Assembly (NCBI GenBank): GCA_051881775.1
Contig: JBJEQN010000038.1
Span: forward strand, 1-18,118
Source of the DNA: UMGS363 sp051881775
GTDB lineage: Bacteria > Bacillota > Clostridia > Oscillospirales > Ruminococcaceae
Direction: 5' to 3'
DNA: 18,118 bases
Positions 6,727-13,765 of this stretch are shown one piece after another. A program made the translations under genes and the position numbers. The notes under the pieces are model-generated. The model worked only from the letters and a program-made list of their open reading frames with translations, ran no database searches and was not told the DNA's origin. How positions within the stretch are numbered: the first letter of the stretch is position 1; the number at the start of each line of letters is the position of its first letter.

Positions 6727-6765
6727 CCCCACAAGACAGTATACGCCTTGTGGGGCAGTTTTTTT
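6727..6765 (+). terminator. Intrinsic terminator, rightward
   Basis: CCCCACAAG (6727-6735) pairs perfectly with CTTGTGGGG (6747-6755), followed by CAG and seven Ts (6759-6765). The T-tract is on the plus strand, although the genes on both sides (prs and pth) are leftward. On the minus strand the same hairpin is followed only by TTAAAG, so it would be a weak stop for prs transcripts. The most obvious rightward transcript is that of the antitoxin-like gene at 5756, which would run antisense to pth. Confidence 0.8.
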
Positions 6766-6782
6766 ATGCGCAGATAATATTA

Positions 6783-7745
6783 TCAGTTGTTAAAAAGGGG
6801 AGAAACAGGCTTGTCGTCATAAATTCTCTGGATAGCCTGTGCAAATACGGGAGCAACGGGGAGAACGGTTATCTTATCCAGCTTCTTCTCCTCGGGCAGA
6901 GCGATTGTGTCAAGCAGAACAAGCTCCTTGATAGGGCTGTTCTGGATGCGCTCGATAGCAGGACCGGAAAGAACGCCGTGTGTAGCGCAGGCGTAAACTT
7001 CCTTTGCACCGCCTATTTCAATGATAGCCTTTGCAGCGTTGCAGAGAGTACCTGCGGTGTCGATCATATCGTCAACGAGAACGACCTTCTTATCCTTAAC
7101 ATCACCGATGATATTCATTACCTCGCAGACATTGGCTCTCTGTCTTCTCTTGTCAACGATAGCAAAGGGAACGCCAAGTCTGTTTGCGAAGTTTCTCGCT
7201 CTTGTAACGGAGCCCAGGTCGGGGGAAACTACCATGCAGTCTTCAAGGTTATCCTTGAACTTTTCAACAAAGTAGGGCGCAAGGATAGGCACACCGAGAA
7301 GGTGGTCAACAGGGATATTGAAGAAGCCCTGTATCTGAGGACAGTGAAGATCCATTGAAAGAACTCTGTCTGCGCCTGCAACGGTGATAAGGTCTGCAAC
7401 AAGCTTTGCGGAGATCGGATCTCTTGCCTTAGCCTTTCTGTCCTGTCTTGCATAGCCCATATAAGGGATAACTGCCGTAATGCGTCCTGCGGAGGCTCTC
7501 TTGAATGCGTCGATCATGATGAGCAGCTCCATAAGGTTGTCGTTTACGGGAGAGCTGAGAGACTGAACAACGAAAACGTCGGAGCCTCTGATACTTTCCT
7601 TGATGGAAACGCTTATCTCGCCGTCGGAGAAGGTAACGACCTCCGATTCGCCCATGGGCAGACCAAGCTGCTGTGCGATCTCGGCAGCTACCTTGGGATT
7701 TGAGTTTGCTGTAAAGATTTTAATATCCTTGCCGTGAAGATTCAT
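6783..7745 (-). CDS. prs: Ribose-phosphate pyrophosphokinase
   Basis: Makes PRPP from ribose 5-phosphate and ATP for nucleotide, histidine and tryptophan synthesis. The 320 residues match the usual length of class I enzymes. Visible motifs: SDGEISV near 40-46, the N-terminal SLSSPVNDNLMEL, the ATP-site region MGYARQDRKA, MDLHCPQIQGFF, and the PRPP-binding loop VVLVDDMIDTAGTL around 220-230. The start ATG has AGGGG ten bases upstream. It lies 71 bases downstream of glmU and on the same strand, the order found in Bacillus; the two supply UDP-GlcNAc and PRPP and are probably co-transcribed from the promoter at 9315-9343. The 103-base gap to pth carries a rightward terminator and tandem repeats. 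Confidence 0.98.
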   Translation of the reverse strand: MNLHGKDIKIFTANSNPKVAAEIAQQLGLPMGESEVVTFSDGEISVSIKESIRGSDVFVVQSLSSPVNDNLMELLIMIDAFKRASAGRITAVIPYMGYARQDRKAKARDPISAKLVADLITVAGADRVLSMDLHCPQIQGFFNIPVDHLLGVPILAPYFVEKFKDNLEDCMVVSPDLGSVTRARNFANRLGVPFAIVDKRRQRANVCEVMNIIGDVKDKKVVLVDDMIDTAGTLCNAAKAIIEIGGAKEVYACATHGVLSGPAIERIQNSPIKELVLLDTIALPEEKKLDKITVLPVAPVFAQAIQRIYDDKPVSPLFNN

Positions 7746-7816
7746 ATTTGGTATTCCCCTTTTTTAATATATGATTCCTTATCCGATACAAAACGCATCG
7801 GTTTGTTCCTTGGTTT

Positions 7817-9217
7817 TCAGCTTCTGTGGTTCTTTTCCGTCCTGTCCTTCAGCTTTCTTGCGCCGTAGCCTTCGATTATCTCGGTCTTGCCTCGTTCTAT
7901 TGCAAGAGCGCCGTCGGGAACGTCCTTGGTGATAGTTGAGCCTGCACCTGTGTAAGCGCAGCTGCCCACCTTAACGGGAGCAACAAGGTTTGTGTTGCAG
8001 CCGATAAAAGCGTCATCTCCCACCACGGTACGGAACTTGTTTTCGCCGTCATAATTAGCCGTCGCAACGCCGCAGCCAAAGTTTACGCCGCTTCCAACGT
8101 CCGAATCGCCAACATAGGTAAGATGTGAAACAGAAGTATTTTCTCCTATTTCGGAGTTCTTTATTTCAACAAAATCGCCTATCTTAACGCCCGATCTTAT
8201 GTGACAGCCGGGGCGTATCTGAACGAAAGGTCCTATTTTAACGCTGCTGTCGATAACGGAATCGTAAGCCTGAACGTAATTGAGCTTTGTTCCGTTTCCA
8301 ACGGTGCAGTTTTCGATAAGGCAGTTAGGACCTATAACGCAATTTTCGCCTATTTCGGTGTTTCCCTTGATAATAGTACCCTGAAGTATCTTTGTTCCGA
8401 CGCCTATTTTAACGTTTCTGCCTATGGAAACGCCGTCTGTGCAGAGGAACTCAACTCCGTTATCAAGCTGTTTTTCGATTATTGCCTTTCTTGCGGCGTC
8501 ATTTAGCCTTAAAAGACCCTTTCTGTCGTTTGCACCCAGAACAACGTCGGGATTGGGGGAAATATAAGCGTCCGCACGGAATCCTGCGTCAAGCAGAATG
8601 AAAACGGAGTCGGTAAGGTAATATTCCCCTTGGGAGTTGTTGGGCTTTATATGTTCAAGAGCATAAAGGAGCTGCTCCGTTCTGAACCAGTAGGCTCCGG
8701 AGTTTATCTCCCTTATTTTCTTCTGTTCATCGGTTGCGTCATTTTCTTCAACGATGCCTGTAATGCCCTTTCCGTCAGCGGAGCGGATAATCCTGCCGTA
8801 GCCCTTGGGATCATTTACTTCCGAGGTTATGACGGTAACGGCGCTTTCGTTTCTGATATGCAGTTCAAGTGACTGCTTTATGGTATCGGCATCAACAAAG
8901 GGAGCGTCGCCGCAGAGGATAAGCACATTGCCGTCCCTGCGTTCGCCCAGCCAGCCTGCAGCAGTCATAACTGCATGACCTGTGCCTTTGCGTTCCTCCT
9001 GCATAACGGTGTGATACCTTCCGCCGATATAATCCTCGATAACGCCGGCGTTATAGCCTTTTACGATGCAAAGGTCGGAAATTTCCGCCTCTTCGCAGGA
9101 CTTTATTACCCATTCAAGCATGGGTTCGCCCAAGACTTCAAACATAGGCTTCGGAAGCTCGGACTTCATTCGTTTGCCCTGACCGCCCGCAAGTATCACG
9201 GCGCAGTTGTTACTCAT
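7817..9217 (-). CDS. glmU: Bifunctional UDP-GlcNAc pyrophosphorylase / GlcN-1-P acetyltransferase
   Basis: Makes UDP-N-acetylglucosamine, the precursor of peptidoglycan and teichoic acids, in two steps: acetylation of glucosamine-1-P and uridylylation. From the ATG at 9217 it has 466 residues. The N-terminal nucleotidyltransferase shows LAGGQGKRMKSELPKPM and the CGDAPF motif. The C-terminal half is a left-handed beta-helix of hexapeptide repeats (IGRNVKIG, IGENCVIGPNC, IGPFVQIRPG, TYVGDSDVGSGVNFGCG, ATANYDG). The frame is open to an ATG at 9232, but no ribosome binding site precedes it, whereas GGAG lies nine bases before 9217 and the family begins with this MSNNCAVILAGG-type sequence. A strong promoter lies about 100 bases upstream. 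It heads the leftward glmU-prs run. Confidence 0.97.
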   Translation of the reverse strand: MSNNCAVILAGGQGKRMKSELPKPMFEVLGEPMLEWVIKSCEEAEISDLCIVKGYNAGVIEDYIGGRYHTVMQEERKGTGHAVMTAAGWLGERRDGNVLILCGDAPFVDADTIKQSLELHIRNESAVTVITSEVNDPKGYGRIIRSADGKGITGIVEENDATDEQKKIREINSGAYWFRTEQLLYALEHIKPNNSQGEYYLTDSVFILLDAGFRADAYISPNPDVVLGANDRKGLLRLNDAARKAIIEKQLDNGVEFLCTDGVSIGRNVKIGVGTKILQGTIIKGNTEIGENCVIGPNCLIENCTVGNGTKLNYVQAYDSVIDSSVKIGPFVQIRPGCHIRSGVKIGDFVEIKNSEIGENTSVSHLTYVGDSDVGSGVNFGCGVATANYDGENKFRTVVGDDAFIGCNTNLVAPVKVGSCAYTGAGSTITKDVPDGALAIERGKTEIIEGYGARKLKDRTEKNHRS

Positions 9218-9314
9218 AGCGCAAAACTCCATTCAAATAAGTTTGGAATGTGAAGAGTTAAGAGTGAAGTTATAGGATACGCCTTTCAGCTCCGCTCTTC
9301 ATTCTCCGTGTCTC

Positions 9315-9343
9315 ATTATATTTTAATGTAAATCTCAATTCAA
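9315..9343 (-). promoter_or_regulatory. glmU promoter
   Basis: On the minus strand TTGAAT (9343 to 9338) and TATAAT (9320 to 9315) are 17 bases apart. Initiation near 9308 gives a leader of about 90 bases before the ATG at 9217. No riboswitch or glmS-type ribozyme was recognised in that leader. Confidence 0.75.
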
Positions 9344-9353
9344 GAATAATTTT

Positions 9354-9426
9354 TGTAGGGGACGGGTCTCCCGTCCCACTGTTCCCGATATTGTTGTTAA
9401 ACGGGACGGGAGACCCGTCCCCTACA
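9354..9426. repeat. 24-bp perfect inverted repeat (TGTAGGGGACGGG family)
   Basis: TGTAGGGGACGG...TCCC (9354-9377) is the exact reverse complement of 9403-9426, with 25 bases between. Each arm also contains its own small palindrome (GACGGG-TCT-CCCGTC). Both ends read TGTAGGGG from the outside, the same start as the hairpin at 516-539. It sits between the divergent glmU and ppdK promoters, upstream of both. Confidence 0.9.
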
Positions 9427-9587
9427 TCAAATCAAATACAAATATATAATATAAGTATTGCACATTTTCCCCAAAATTTCAATAGTATTTTGTGACTTTG
9501 TTAATCTTGCGGCTTCTTTATGCAAAATCAACAAAAATTTTGTCTATAATTTTCTAAGCCAACAGTATGGAAAACAGTATAGAAATC

Positions 9588-9596
9588 TGTTATAAT
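9588..9596 (+). promoter_or_regulatory. Extended -10 promoter candidate for ppdK
   Basis: TGTTATAAT (9588-9596) is a perfect -10 box with the extended TG. The -35 position holds only TGGAAA, as is common with extended -10 promoters. It predicts initiation near 9603 and a leader of about 93 bases. It also lies downstream of the ATG at 9567, which argues against that ATG being the ppdK start. A second TATAAT (9545-9550) has no visible -35 partner. Confidence 0.5.
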
Positions 9597-9695
9597 ATAT
9601 TTATGACCGTATGCCCTGAAAAAATAACCGTGGGAAGGCTTGCTTTTCTTCGGGACGGGCTGCGGAAAAGATTAATTTTTTTGGAGGTAATACCA

Positions 9696-12335
9696 ATGGC
9701 AAAGAAATGGGTCTATATGTTCAGTGAAGGCGATATGACCATGCGTAACCTTCTCGGCGGTAAGGGTGCAAACCTTGCTGAGATGTCCAGCATCGGCCTT
9801 CCTGTTCCCCAGGGTTTTACAATTACAACAGAAGCTTGTACTCAGTACTATGAGGACGGCAGAAAGATCAACGACGAGATCATGGCTCAGGCTATGGAAG
9901 GCGTTAAGAAGATGGAAGAGATCAACGGCAAGAAGTTCGGCGACCTCAAGAACCCTCTCCTCGTTTCCGTTCGTTCCGGCGCAAGAGCTTCCATGCCCGG
10001 TATGATGGACACTATCCTGAACCTCGGTCTTAACGATGATGTTGTTGCCGCTATGATCGCAGGCAACCCCGATCCCGCTTTTGAAAGATTCGTTTACGAT
10101 TCATACAGAAGATTTATCCAGATGTTCTCCGACGTTGTTATGGAAGTCGGCAAGAAGTACTTTGAGCAGCTCATCGACAAGATGAAGGAAGAAAAGGGCG
10201 TTAAGTACGACGTTGAGCTTACCGCTGCTGACCTTAAGACTCTCGCAGAGCAGTTCAAGGCTGAGTACAAGAACCAGCTCGGCACAGACTTCCCCTCCGA
10301 CCCTGTTGAACAGCTTAAGCTGGCTATCGAAGCAGTATTCCGTTCATGGGACAACCCCCGTGCTAACGTTTACCGCCGCGACAACGATATTCCTTACTCC
10401 TGGGGTACTGCAGTTAACGTAATGCCTATGGTATTCGGTAACCTGAACGACAACTCCGGCACAGGCGTTGCATTCACAAGAGATCCCGCAACAGGCGAAA
10501 AGAAGCTCATGGGTGAGTTCCTTACAAACGCACAGGGCGAAGACGTTGTTGCAGGCGTTCGTACTCCTATGCCTATCGCTCAGATGGCAGAAAAGTTCCC
10601 CGAGGCTTACGACCAGTTCATCAAGGTTTGCGATATTCTCGAAAACCACTATCACGATATGCAGGATATGGAATTTACCGTTGAAAACGGCAAGCTCTAT
10701 ATGCTCCAGTGCCGTAACGGCAAGAGAACCGCTCAGGCTGCTCTCAAGATCGCTTGCGACCTCGTTGACGAAGGTCACAAGACAGAGCAGGAAGCTGTCC
10801 TCATGATCGACCCCAGAAACCTGGATACACTTCTCCACCCCCAGTTCGACACTAAGGCACTTAAGGCTGCTACACCTATGGGCAAGGGTCTCGGCGCTTC
10901 TCCCGGAGCTGCATGCGGCAAGGTAGTATTCACTGCCGATGACGCTGTTGCTTGGAAGGAAAAGGGCGAAAAGGTTATCCTCGTTCGTCTTGAGACCTCT
11001 CCCGAAGACATCACAGGTATGAAGGCTGCTCAGGGTATCCTTACAGTAAGAGGCGGTATGACCTCTCACGCTGCCGTTGTTGCTCGTGGTATGGGTACTT
11101 GCTGCGTATCCGGCTGCGGCGACATCATTATGGATGAAGAAAACAAGAAGTTCACTCTCGCAGGCAAGACCTTCAACGAGGGCGACTACATCTCAATCGA
11201 TGGTTCCACAGGTAACATCTACGACGGAATCATTCCTACAGTTGACGCTTCTATCGCAGGCGAGTTCGGCAGAGTAATGGCTTGGGCTGACAAGTACAGA
11301 AAGCTTAAGGTAAGAACAAACGCTGATACACCTGCTGACGCTAAGAAGGCAAGAGAGCTTGGCGCAGAAGGCATTGGTCTTTGCCGTACAGAGCATATGT
11401 TCTTTGAAGCTGACAGAATCGCAGCATTCCGTGAAATGATCTGCTCCGATACGGTTGAAGAAAGAGAAGCAGCTCTTGCTAAGATCGAACCTATGCAGCA
11501 GGGCGACTTTGAGAAGCTTTACGAAGCTCTTGAAGGCAATCCTGTTACAATCAGATTCCTCGATCCTCCTCTCCACGAATTCGTACCTACAGAAGAAGCA
11601 GACATCGAAGCTCTTGCTAAGACTCAGGGCAAGTCCGTTGAGACTATCAAGGCTATCATCTCTTCTCTCCACGAATTCAACCCCATGATGGGTCACCGTG
11701 GATGCCGTCTTGCAGTAACATACCCCGAGATCGCAAAGATGCAGACAAAGGCTGTTATCAAGGCTGCTATCAACGTTAAGAAGGCTCATCCCGATTGGAA
11801 CGTTGAGCCCGAGATCATGATTCCTCTCGTAGGCGAAGTTAAGGAGCTTAAGTTCGTTAAGGATATCGTTGTTAAGACAGCTGACGCTGAGATCGCAGCA
11901 GCAGGCTCCGACCTCAAGTACGAAGTTGGTACAATGATCGAAATTCCTCGTGCAGCTCTCACAGCTGACGATATCGCTAAGGAAGCTGACTTCTTCTGCT
12001 TCGGTACAAACGACCTCACACAGATGACATTCGGCTTCTCCAGAGATGACGCAGGTAAGTTCCTCAATGCTTACTATGATACAAAGATCTTCGAGAACGA
12101 TCCTTTTGCAAAGCTCGACCAGACAGGCGTTGGCAAGCTCATGGAAATGGCTATCAAGCTTGGCAAGCCCGTTAACCCCAACCTCCACATTGGTATCTGC
12201 GGCGAGCACGGCGGCGATCCTACATCCGTAGAATTCTGCCACCAGATCGGTCTTGACTATGTATCCTGCTCACCTTTCCGTGTTCCTATCGCACGTCTTG
12301 CTGCTGCACAGGCTGCTATCAAGGACAATCAGTAA
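9696..12335 (+). CDS. ppdK: Pyruvate, phosphate dikinase
   Basis: Interconverts pyruvate + ATP + phosphate and PEP + AMP + PPi; in Clostridia it usually serves glycolysis with PPi economy. From the ATG at 9696 the protein has 879 residues, the normal size. N-terminal ATP-grasp domain (GGKGANLAEM; SVRSGARASMPGMMDTILNLG), central swivelling domain with phospho-acceptor H458 in GGMTSHAAVVARGMG, and C-terminal PEP/pyruvate barrel with GLCRTEHMFF, the FGTNDLTQMTFGFSRDD motif and catalytic C835 in GICGEHGGDP. The open frame extends 43 codons upstream to 9567, but GGAGG lies eight bases before 9696 and the family starts with AKKWVYMFSEG. Codon use is strongly biased (AAG, CTC, ATC, GGC), as expected of a highly expressed gene. 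It stands alone, with a terminator downstream. Confidence 0.98.
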   Translation: MAKKWVYMFSEGDMTMRNLLGGKGANLAEMSSIGLPVPQGFTITTEACTQYYEDGRKINDEIMAQAMEGVKKMEEINGKKFGDLKNPLLVSVRSGARASMPGMMDTILNLGLNDDVVAAMIAGNPDPAFERFVYDSYRRFIQMFSDVVMEVGKKYFEQLIDKMKEEKGVKYDVELTAADLKTLAEQFKAEYKNQLGTDFPSDPVEQLKLAIEAVFRSWDNPRANVYRRDNDIPYSWGTAVNVMPMVFGNLNDNSGTGVAFTRDPATGEKKLMGEFLTNAQGEDVVAGVRTPMPIAQMAEKFPEAYDQFIKVCDILENHYHDMQDMEFTVENGKLYMLQCRNGKRTAQAALKIACDLVDEGHKTEQEAVLMIDPRNLDTLLHPQFDTKALKAATPMGKGLGASPGAACGKVVFTADDAVAWKEKGEKVILVRLETSPEDITGMKAAQGILTVRGGMTSHAAVVARGMGTCCVSGCGDIIMDEENKKFTLAGKTFNEGDYISIDGSTGNIYDGIIPTVDASIAGEFGRVMAWADKYRKLKVRTNADTPADAKKARELGAEGIGLCRTEHMFFEADRIAAFREMICSDTVEEREAALAKIEPMQQGDFEKLYEALEGNPVTIRFLDPPLHEFVPTEEADIEALAKTQGKSVETIKAIISSLHEFNPMMGHRGCRLAVTYPEIAKMQTKAVIKAAINVKKAHPDWNVEPEIMIPLVGEVKELKFVKDIVVKTADAEIAAAGSDLKYEVGTMIEIPRAALTADDIAKEADFFCFGTNDLTQMTFGFSRDDAGKFLNAYYDTKIFENDPFAKLDQTGVGKLMEMAIKLGKPVNPNLHIGICGEHGGDPTSVEFCHQIGLDYVSCSPFRVPIARLAAAQAAIKDNQ

Positions 12336-12424
12336 GCTGAAAGGCGTTTCCGCACATCGACATTGGGGCGTGACTAAAGCGTTGCCTAATTGTTGATGCT
12401 TATACGGAATATTAAAATTAAAAA

Positions 12425-12477
12425 CCTCCCGACACCGTCTGTACCGAAAAGTACGAGATAGTGTCGGGAGATTTCGT
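12425..12477. terminator. Bidirectional intrinsic terminator between ppdK and the RHH gene
   Basis: CTCCCGACAC (12426-12435) pairs perfectly with GTGTCGGGAG (12461-12470), and an inner stem (GTAC/GTAC with flanking pairs) continues it around the CGAAAA loop. On the minus strand it is followed by a T-rich tract (GGTTTTTAATTTTAAT), serving the leftward RHH gene; on the plus strand by ATTTCGTTT, serving ppdK. The 85 bases between ppdK and the hairpin contain only weak possible pairing. Confidence 0.85.
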
Positions 12478-12488
12478 TTAAATACAGA

Positions 12489-12674
12489 CTACTTGTCTTC
12501 CTTCATTTCATTTCTTATTAGTTCGGTAATAAATCCATTTACCGTCTTTCCTTTTTTTGTGGCATATTCCTTGATCTTTTGCTTTTCGCCTTTATAAACT
12601 AATAGCTCAATTCTGTCGTATGCTTTTTTCTTATATTTCTCTATGGCTCTATATGTTGGATTATCGTTCGGCAT
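12489..12674 (-). CDS. Small ribbon-helix-helix (Arc/CopG-like) DNA-binding protein
   Basis: A 61-residue basic protein. Residues 19-26 (YDRIELLV) form a plausible beta strand, followed by helix 28-41 (KGEKQKIKEYATKK), a turn, and helix 44-57 (TVNGFITELIRNEM), the Arc/MetJ/CopG pattern. Such proteins bind palindromes as dimers or tetramers and usually repress transcription. The ATG at 12674 has GGAGA six bases upstream. Two identical palindromes begin about 63 bases upstream in the divergent spacer, the second within a rightward promoter, so it is a natural candidate to repress that promoter and perhaps its own. It ends at the terminator shared with ppdK. An RHH antitoxin without a toxin is an alternative; no toxin-like ORF is next to it. 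Confidence 0.8.
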   Translation of the reverse strand: MPNDNPTYRAIEKYKKKAYDRIELLVYKGEKQKIKEYATKKGKTVNGFITELIRNEMKEDK

Positions 12675-12736
12675 ATTTATTCTCCATTTTTGGTGACTAC
12701 GCTTTCATAAGATAATATTAACATATTTTTTGTGAA

Positions 12737-12764
12737 AATTATATAAGTACGTACTTATATAATT
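12737..12764. promoter_or_regulatory. Operator 1: 28-bp perfect palindrome
   Basis: The core ATATAAGTACGTACTTATAT (12741-12760) is a perfect 20-bp palindrome, extended by AATT at each end to 28 bases. It lies 63 bases upstream of the RHH start codon. The core is identical to operator 2, with centres 41 bases apart, close to four helical turns. The function is inferred from symmetry, duplication and position. Confidence 0.75.
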
Positions 12765-12778
12765 GGTGGTTTTTAGGC

Positions 12779-12807
12779 TTGATATAAGTACGTACTTATA
12801 TTATAAT
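12779..12807 (+). promoter_or_regulatory. Rightward promoter overlapped by operator 2
   Basis: TTGATA (12779-12784) and TATAAT (12802-12807) are spaced by 17 bases. The 20-bp palindrome ATATAAGTACGTACTTATAT (12782-12801) covers the last half of the -35 box and the whole spacer. A protein bound there would exclude RNA polymerase. Transcripts would start near 12814 and reach the small membrane genes after about 190 bases. Confidence 0.75.
12782..12801. promoter_or_regulatory. Operator 2: 20-bp perfect palindrome in the promoter spacer
   Basis: Identical to the core of operator 1. Half-site ATATAAGTAC. It ends at the base before the TATAAT box. RHH regulators often bind such duplicated, helically phased sites cooperatively; binding by the adjacent RHH protein is inference. 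Confidence 0.7.
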
Positions 12808-13004
12808 ATTATTAAATCAGAAGTAATTTCATCATTATTTTCCGATAACAGATAATAATTGACATTTTATTTAGGGACAGGATTTTTGTCTACAGTGTTA
12901 TTGGTTATTGGTCAGATGTTTGATAAATTATTTTTTGAAAAGAACATTCTATAATTTCATATAAACAGTATGAAGAAAACAGATAAAAATTTTGGGGGTT
13001 AATT
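12808..13004. other. AT-rich leader region without a recognised gene
   Basis: About 190 bases between the rightward promoter and the 28-residue ORF. Two tiny ATG frames occur (12 codons at 12916; 10 codons at 12970, ending two bases before the next ATG), but neither has a ribosome binding site. TTGACA at 12859-12864 has no -10 box at proper distance, and TATAAT at 12950-12955 has no good -35. No clear terminator or riboswitch fold was seen. Confidence 0.5.
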
Positions 13005-13091
13005 ATGGCTAATAATAACGGCAGTTTGGGTTTTGGCGGCATGGTAGCAGCAGTATTCCTTGCTTTAGTATTATTTGCGATACTTGGGTAA
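13005..13091 (+). CDS. 28-residue membrane microprotein
   Basis: A 28-codon ORF with a strong ribosome binding site (GGGGG at 12994-12998, six bases before the ATG). The N-terminus (MANNNGSLGFGG) is Asn/Gly-rich; residues 13-27 (MVAAVFLALVLFAIL) form a single hydrophobic helix. There is no cleavage motif or Cys. The general design (Gly-rich head plus one membrane helix) recalls the small YjcZ-type sporulation peptides and some small toxic or regulatory membrane peptides, but similarity is not enough for a name. It lies 22 bases upstream of the four-helix membrane gene in the same direction and is probably co-transcribed with it under the operator-controlled promoter. Confidence 0.6.
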   Translation: MANNNGSLGFGGMVAAVFLALVLFAILG

Positions 13092-13113
13092 GCGAGCTAT
13101 ACATGGTGCATAA

Positions 13114-13512
13114 ATGATCACACTAAAGATTTCAAAAATCAATCTTCTTATTATTATAGTTTGTGTTTTATCCTGCATTATAAATAAAAGATGCCTGGGC
13201 TTCACCGAAGGTATAGTAAATTGGTTTTTGTCATGTTATTACAATGATATCGTAGGCGCAATTGCTTTTTCTGCGTATTGTGATATTATATCTTCAAACT
13301 CTATGGTACAGAAGTACAAAATAAACAAACTGTGGAAGCTGGAGATCATTCTATTAATATGCGGTCTTTTTTGGGAATATATAACACCTATCATCAGGAC
13401 AGATACAGTAAGTGATATATTTGATATTTTGGCATATTTATCAGGTGGAATTGTTTTTTGGCTCGTTAAGAGTATTCATTTAAAAATAAAAAGAAAAGAG
13501 GAAATCATATGA
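13114..13512 (+). CDS. Small four-helix integral membrane protein, VanZ-like pattern
   Basis: 132 residues with hydrophobic segments near 8-24, 44-61, 76-94 and 104-121, and a basic C-terminus (KIKRKEE), suggesting both ends in the cytoplasm. Helix 3 ends in WEY (E88), followed by TDTVSDIFDILAYLSGGI (98-112): an E...D..D...GG arrangement similar to VanZ-like membrane proteins, but too weak for a firm call. The ribosome binding site is weak (GGTG six bases upstream), so it may depend on translation from the preceding microprotein. Its TGA overlaps the next ATG in ATGA, implying translational coupling to the lipoprotein. Base composition is markedly AT-rich compared with ppdK. Function unknown. 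Confidence 0.75.
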   Translation: MITLKISKINLLIIIVCVLSCIINKRCLGFTEGIVNWFLSCYYNDIVGAIAFSAYCDIISSNSMVQKYKINKLWKLEIILLICGLFWEYITPIIRTDTVSDIFDILAYLSGGIVFWLVKSIHLKIKRKEEII

Positions 13513-13697
13513 AAAGAAAAACAAAATTTGTCGGTATAGCTGTTGCGACAATTCTTGCGTTTGCCTTAGCAGGTTGCGGAAGTTCGGGCGGCGGCGACGG
13601 CGTGTCATCATGCAAAAACTGTGGACGACATTCTGTTTATGCTTTAGGTTTTTGTAAATCCTGCTATGAATCTTTTATGGATTACACATACGATTAA
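13509..13697 (+). CDS. Small lipoprotein with a CxxC-x10-CxxC zinc-ribbon-like tail
   Basis: 62 residues. Type II signal peptide: KRK at the N-terminus, hydrophobic stretch 7-19, lipobox LAGC with lipidated C23. After a Gly/Ser linker (GSSGGGDG) come two CxxC pairs, CKNC (35-38) and CKSC (49-52), ten residues apart, the layout of a small zinc ribbon. Zinc knuckles are usually cytoplasmic, so one tethered outside the membrane is unusual; the cysteines could instead form disulfides. The start has AGAGG seven bases upstream and overlaps the upstream membrane gene by ATGA. It is the last gene of the rightward set, followed by a hairpin shared with the convergent lipoprotein gene. Function unknown. 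Confidence 0.8.
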   Translation: MKRKTKFVGIAVATILAFALAGCGSSGGGDGVSSCKNCGRHSVYALGFCKSCYESFMDYTYD

Positions 13698-13733
13698 TGT
13701 TACAAATAGTAAGCCGATAAATACACAAAATCA

Positions 13734-13760
13734 CCCTCCCCGTTCCAAAAACAGGGAGGG
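13734..13760. terminator. Hairpin between convergent lipoprotein genes
   Basis: CCCTCCC (13734-13740) pairs with GGGAGGG (13754-13760) across a 13-base loop. T-runs are weak (minus strand: GATTTTG). Its place between two convergent genes suggests a bidirectional terminator of modest strength. Confidence 0.6.
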
Positions 13761-13765
13761 CATTA

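Noticed and set aside
9218..9314. Riboswitch or ribozyme in the glmU leader
   Set aside because: No conserved core of a known class was recognised in about 90 bases, and the segment looks like decayed spacer repeat.
9567..9695. Upstream in-frame extension of ppdK (43 codons)
   Set aside because: The extended -10 box lies inside it, it lacks a ribosome binding site, and the family start with GGAGG is at 9696.
11193..12242. 349-codon minus-strand frame opposite ppdK (also 10344-11069)
   Set aside because: Antisense to the strongly codon-biased ppdK; the low use of codons that give reverse stops leaves long frames open. Cys/Ser-rich nonsense translation.
12970..13002. 10-codon leader peptide just before the microprotein
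   Set aside because: No ribosome binding site; the ending so close to the next ATG may be chance in AT-rich DNA.
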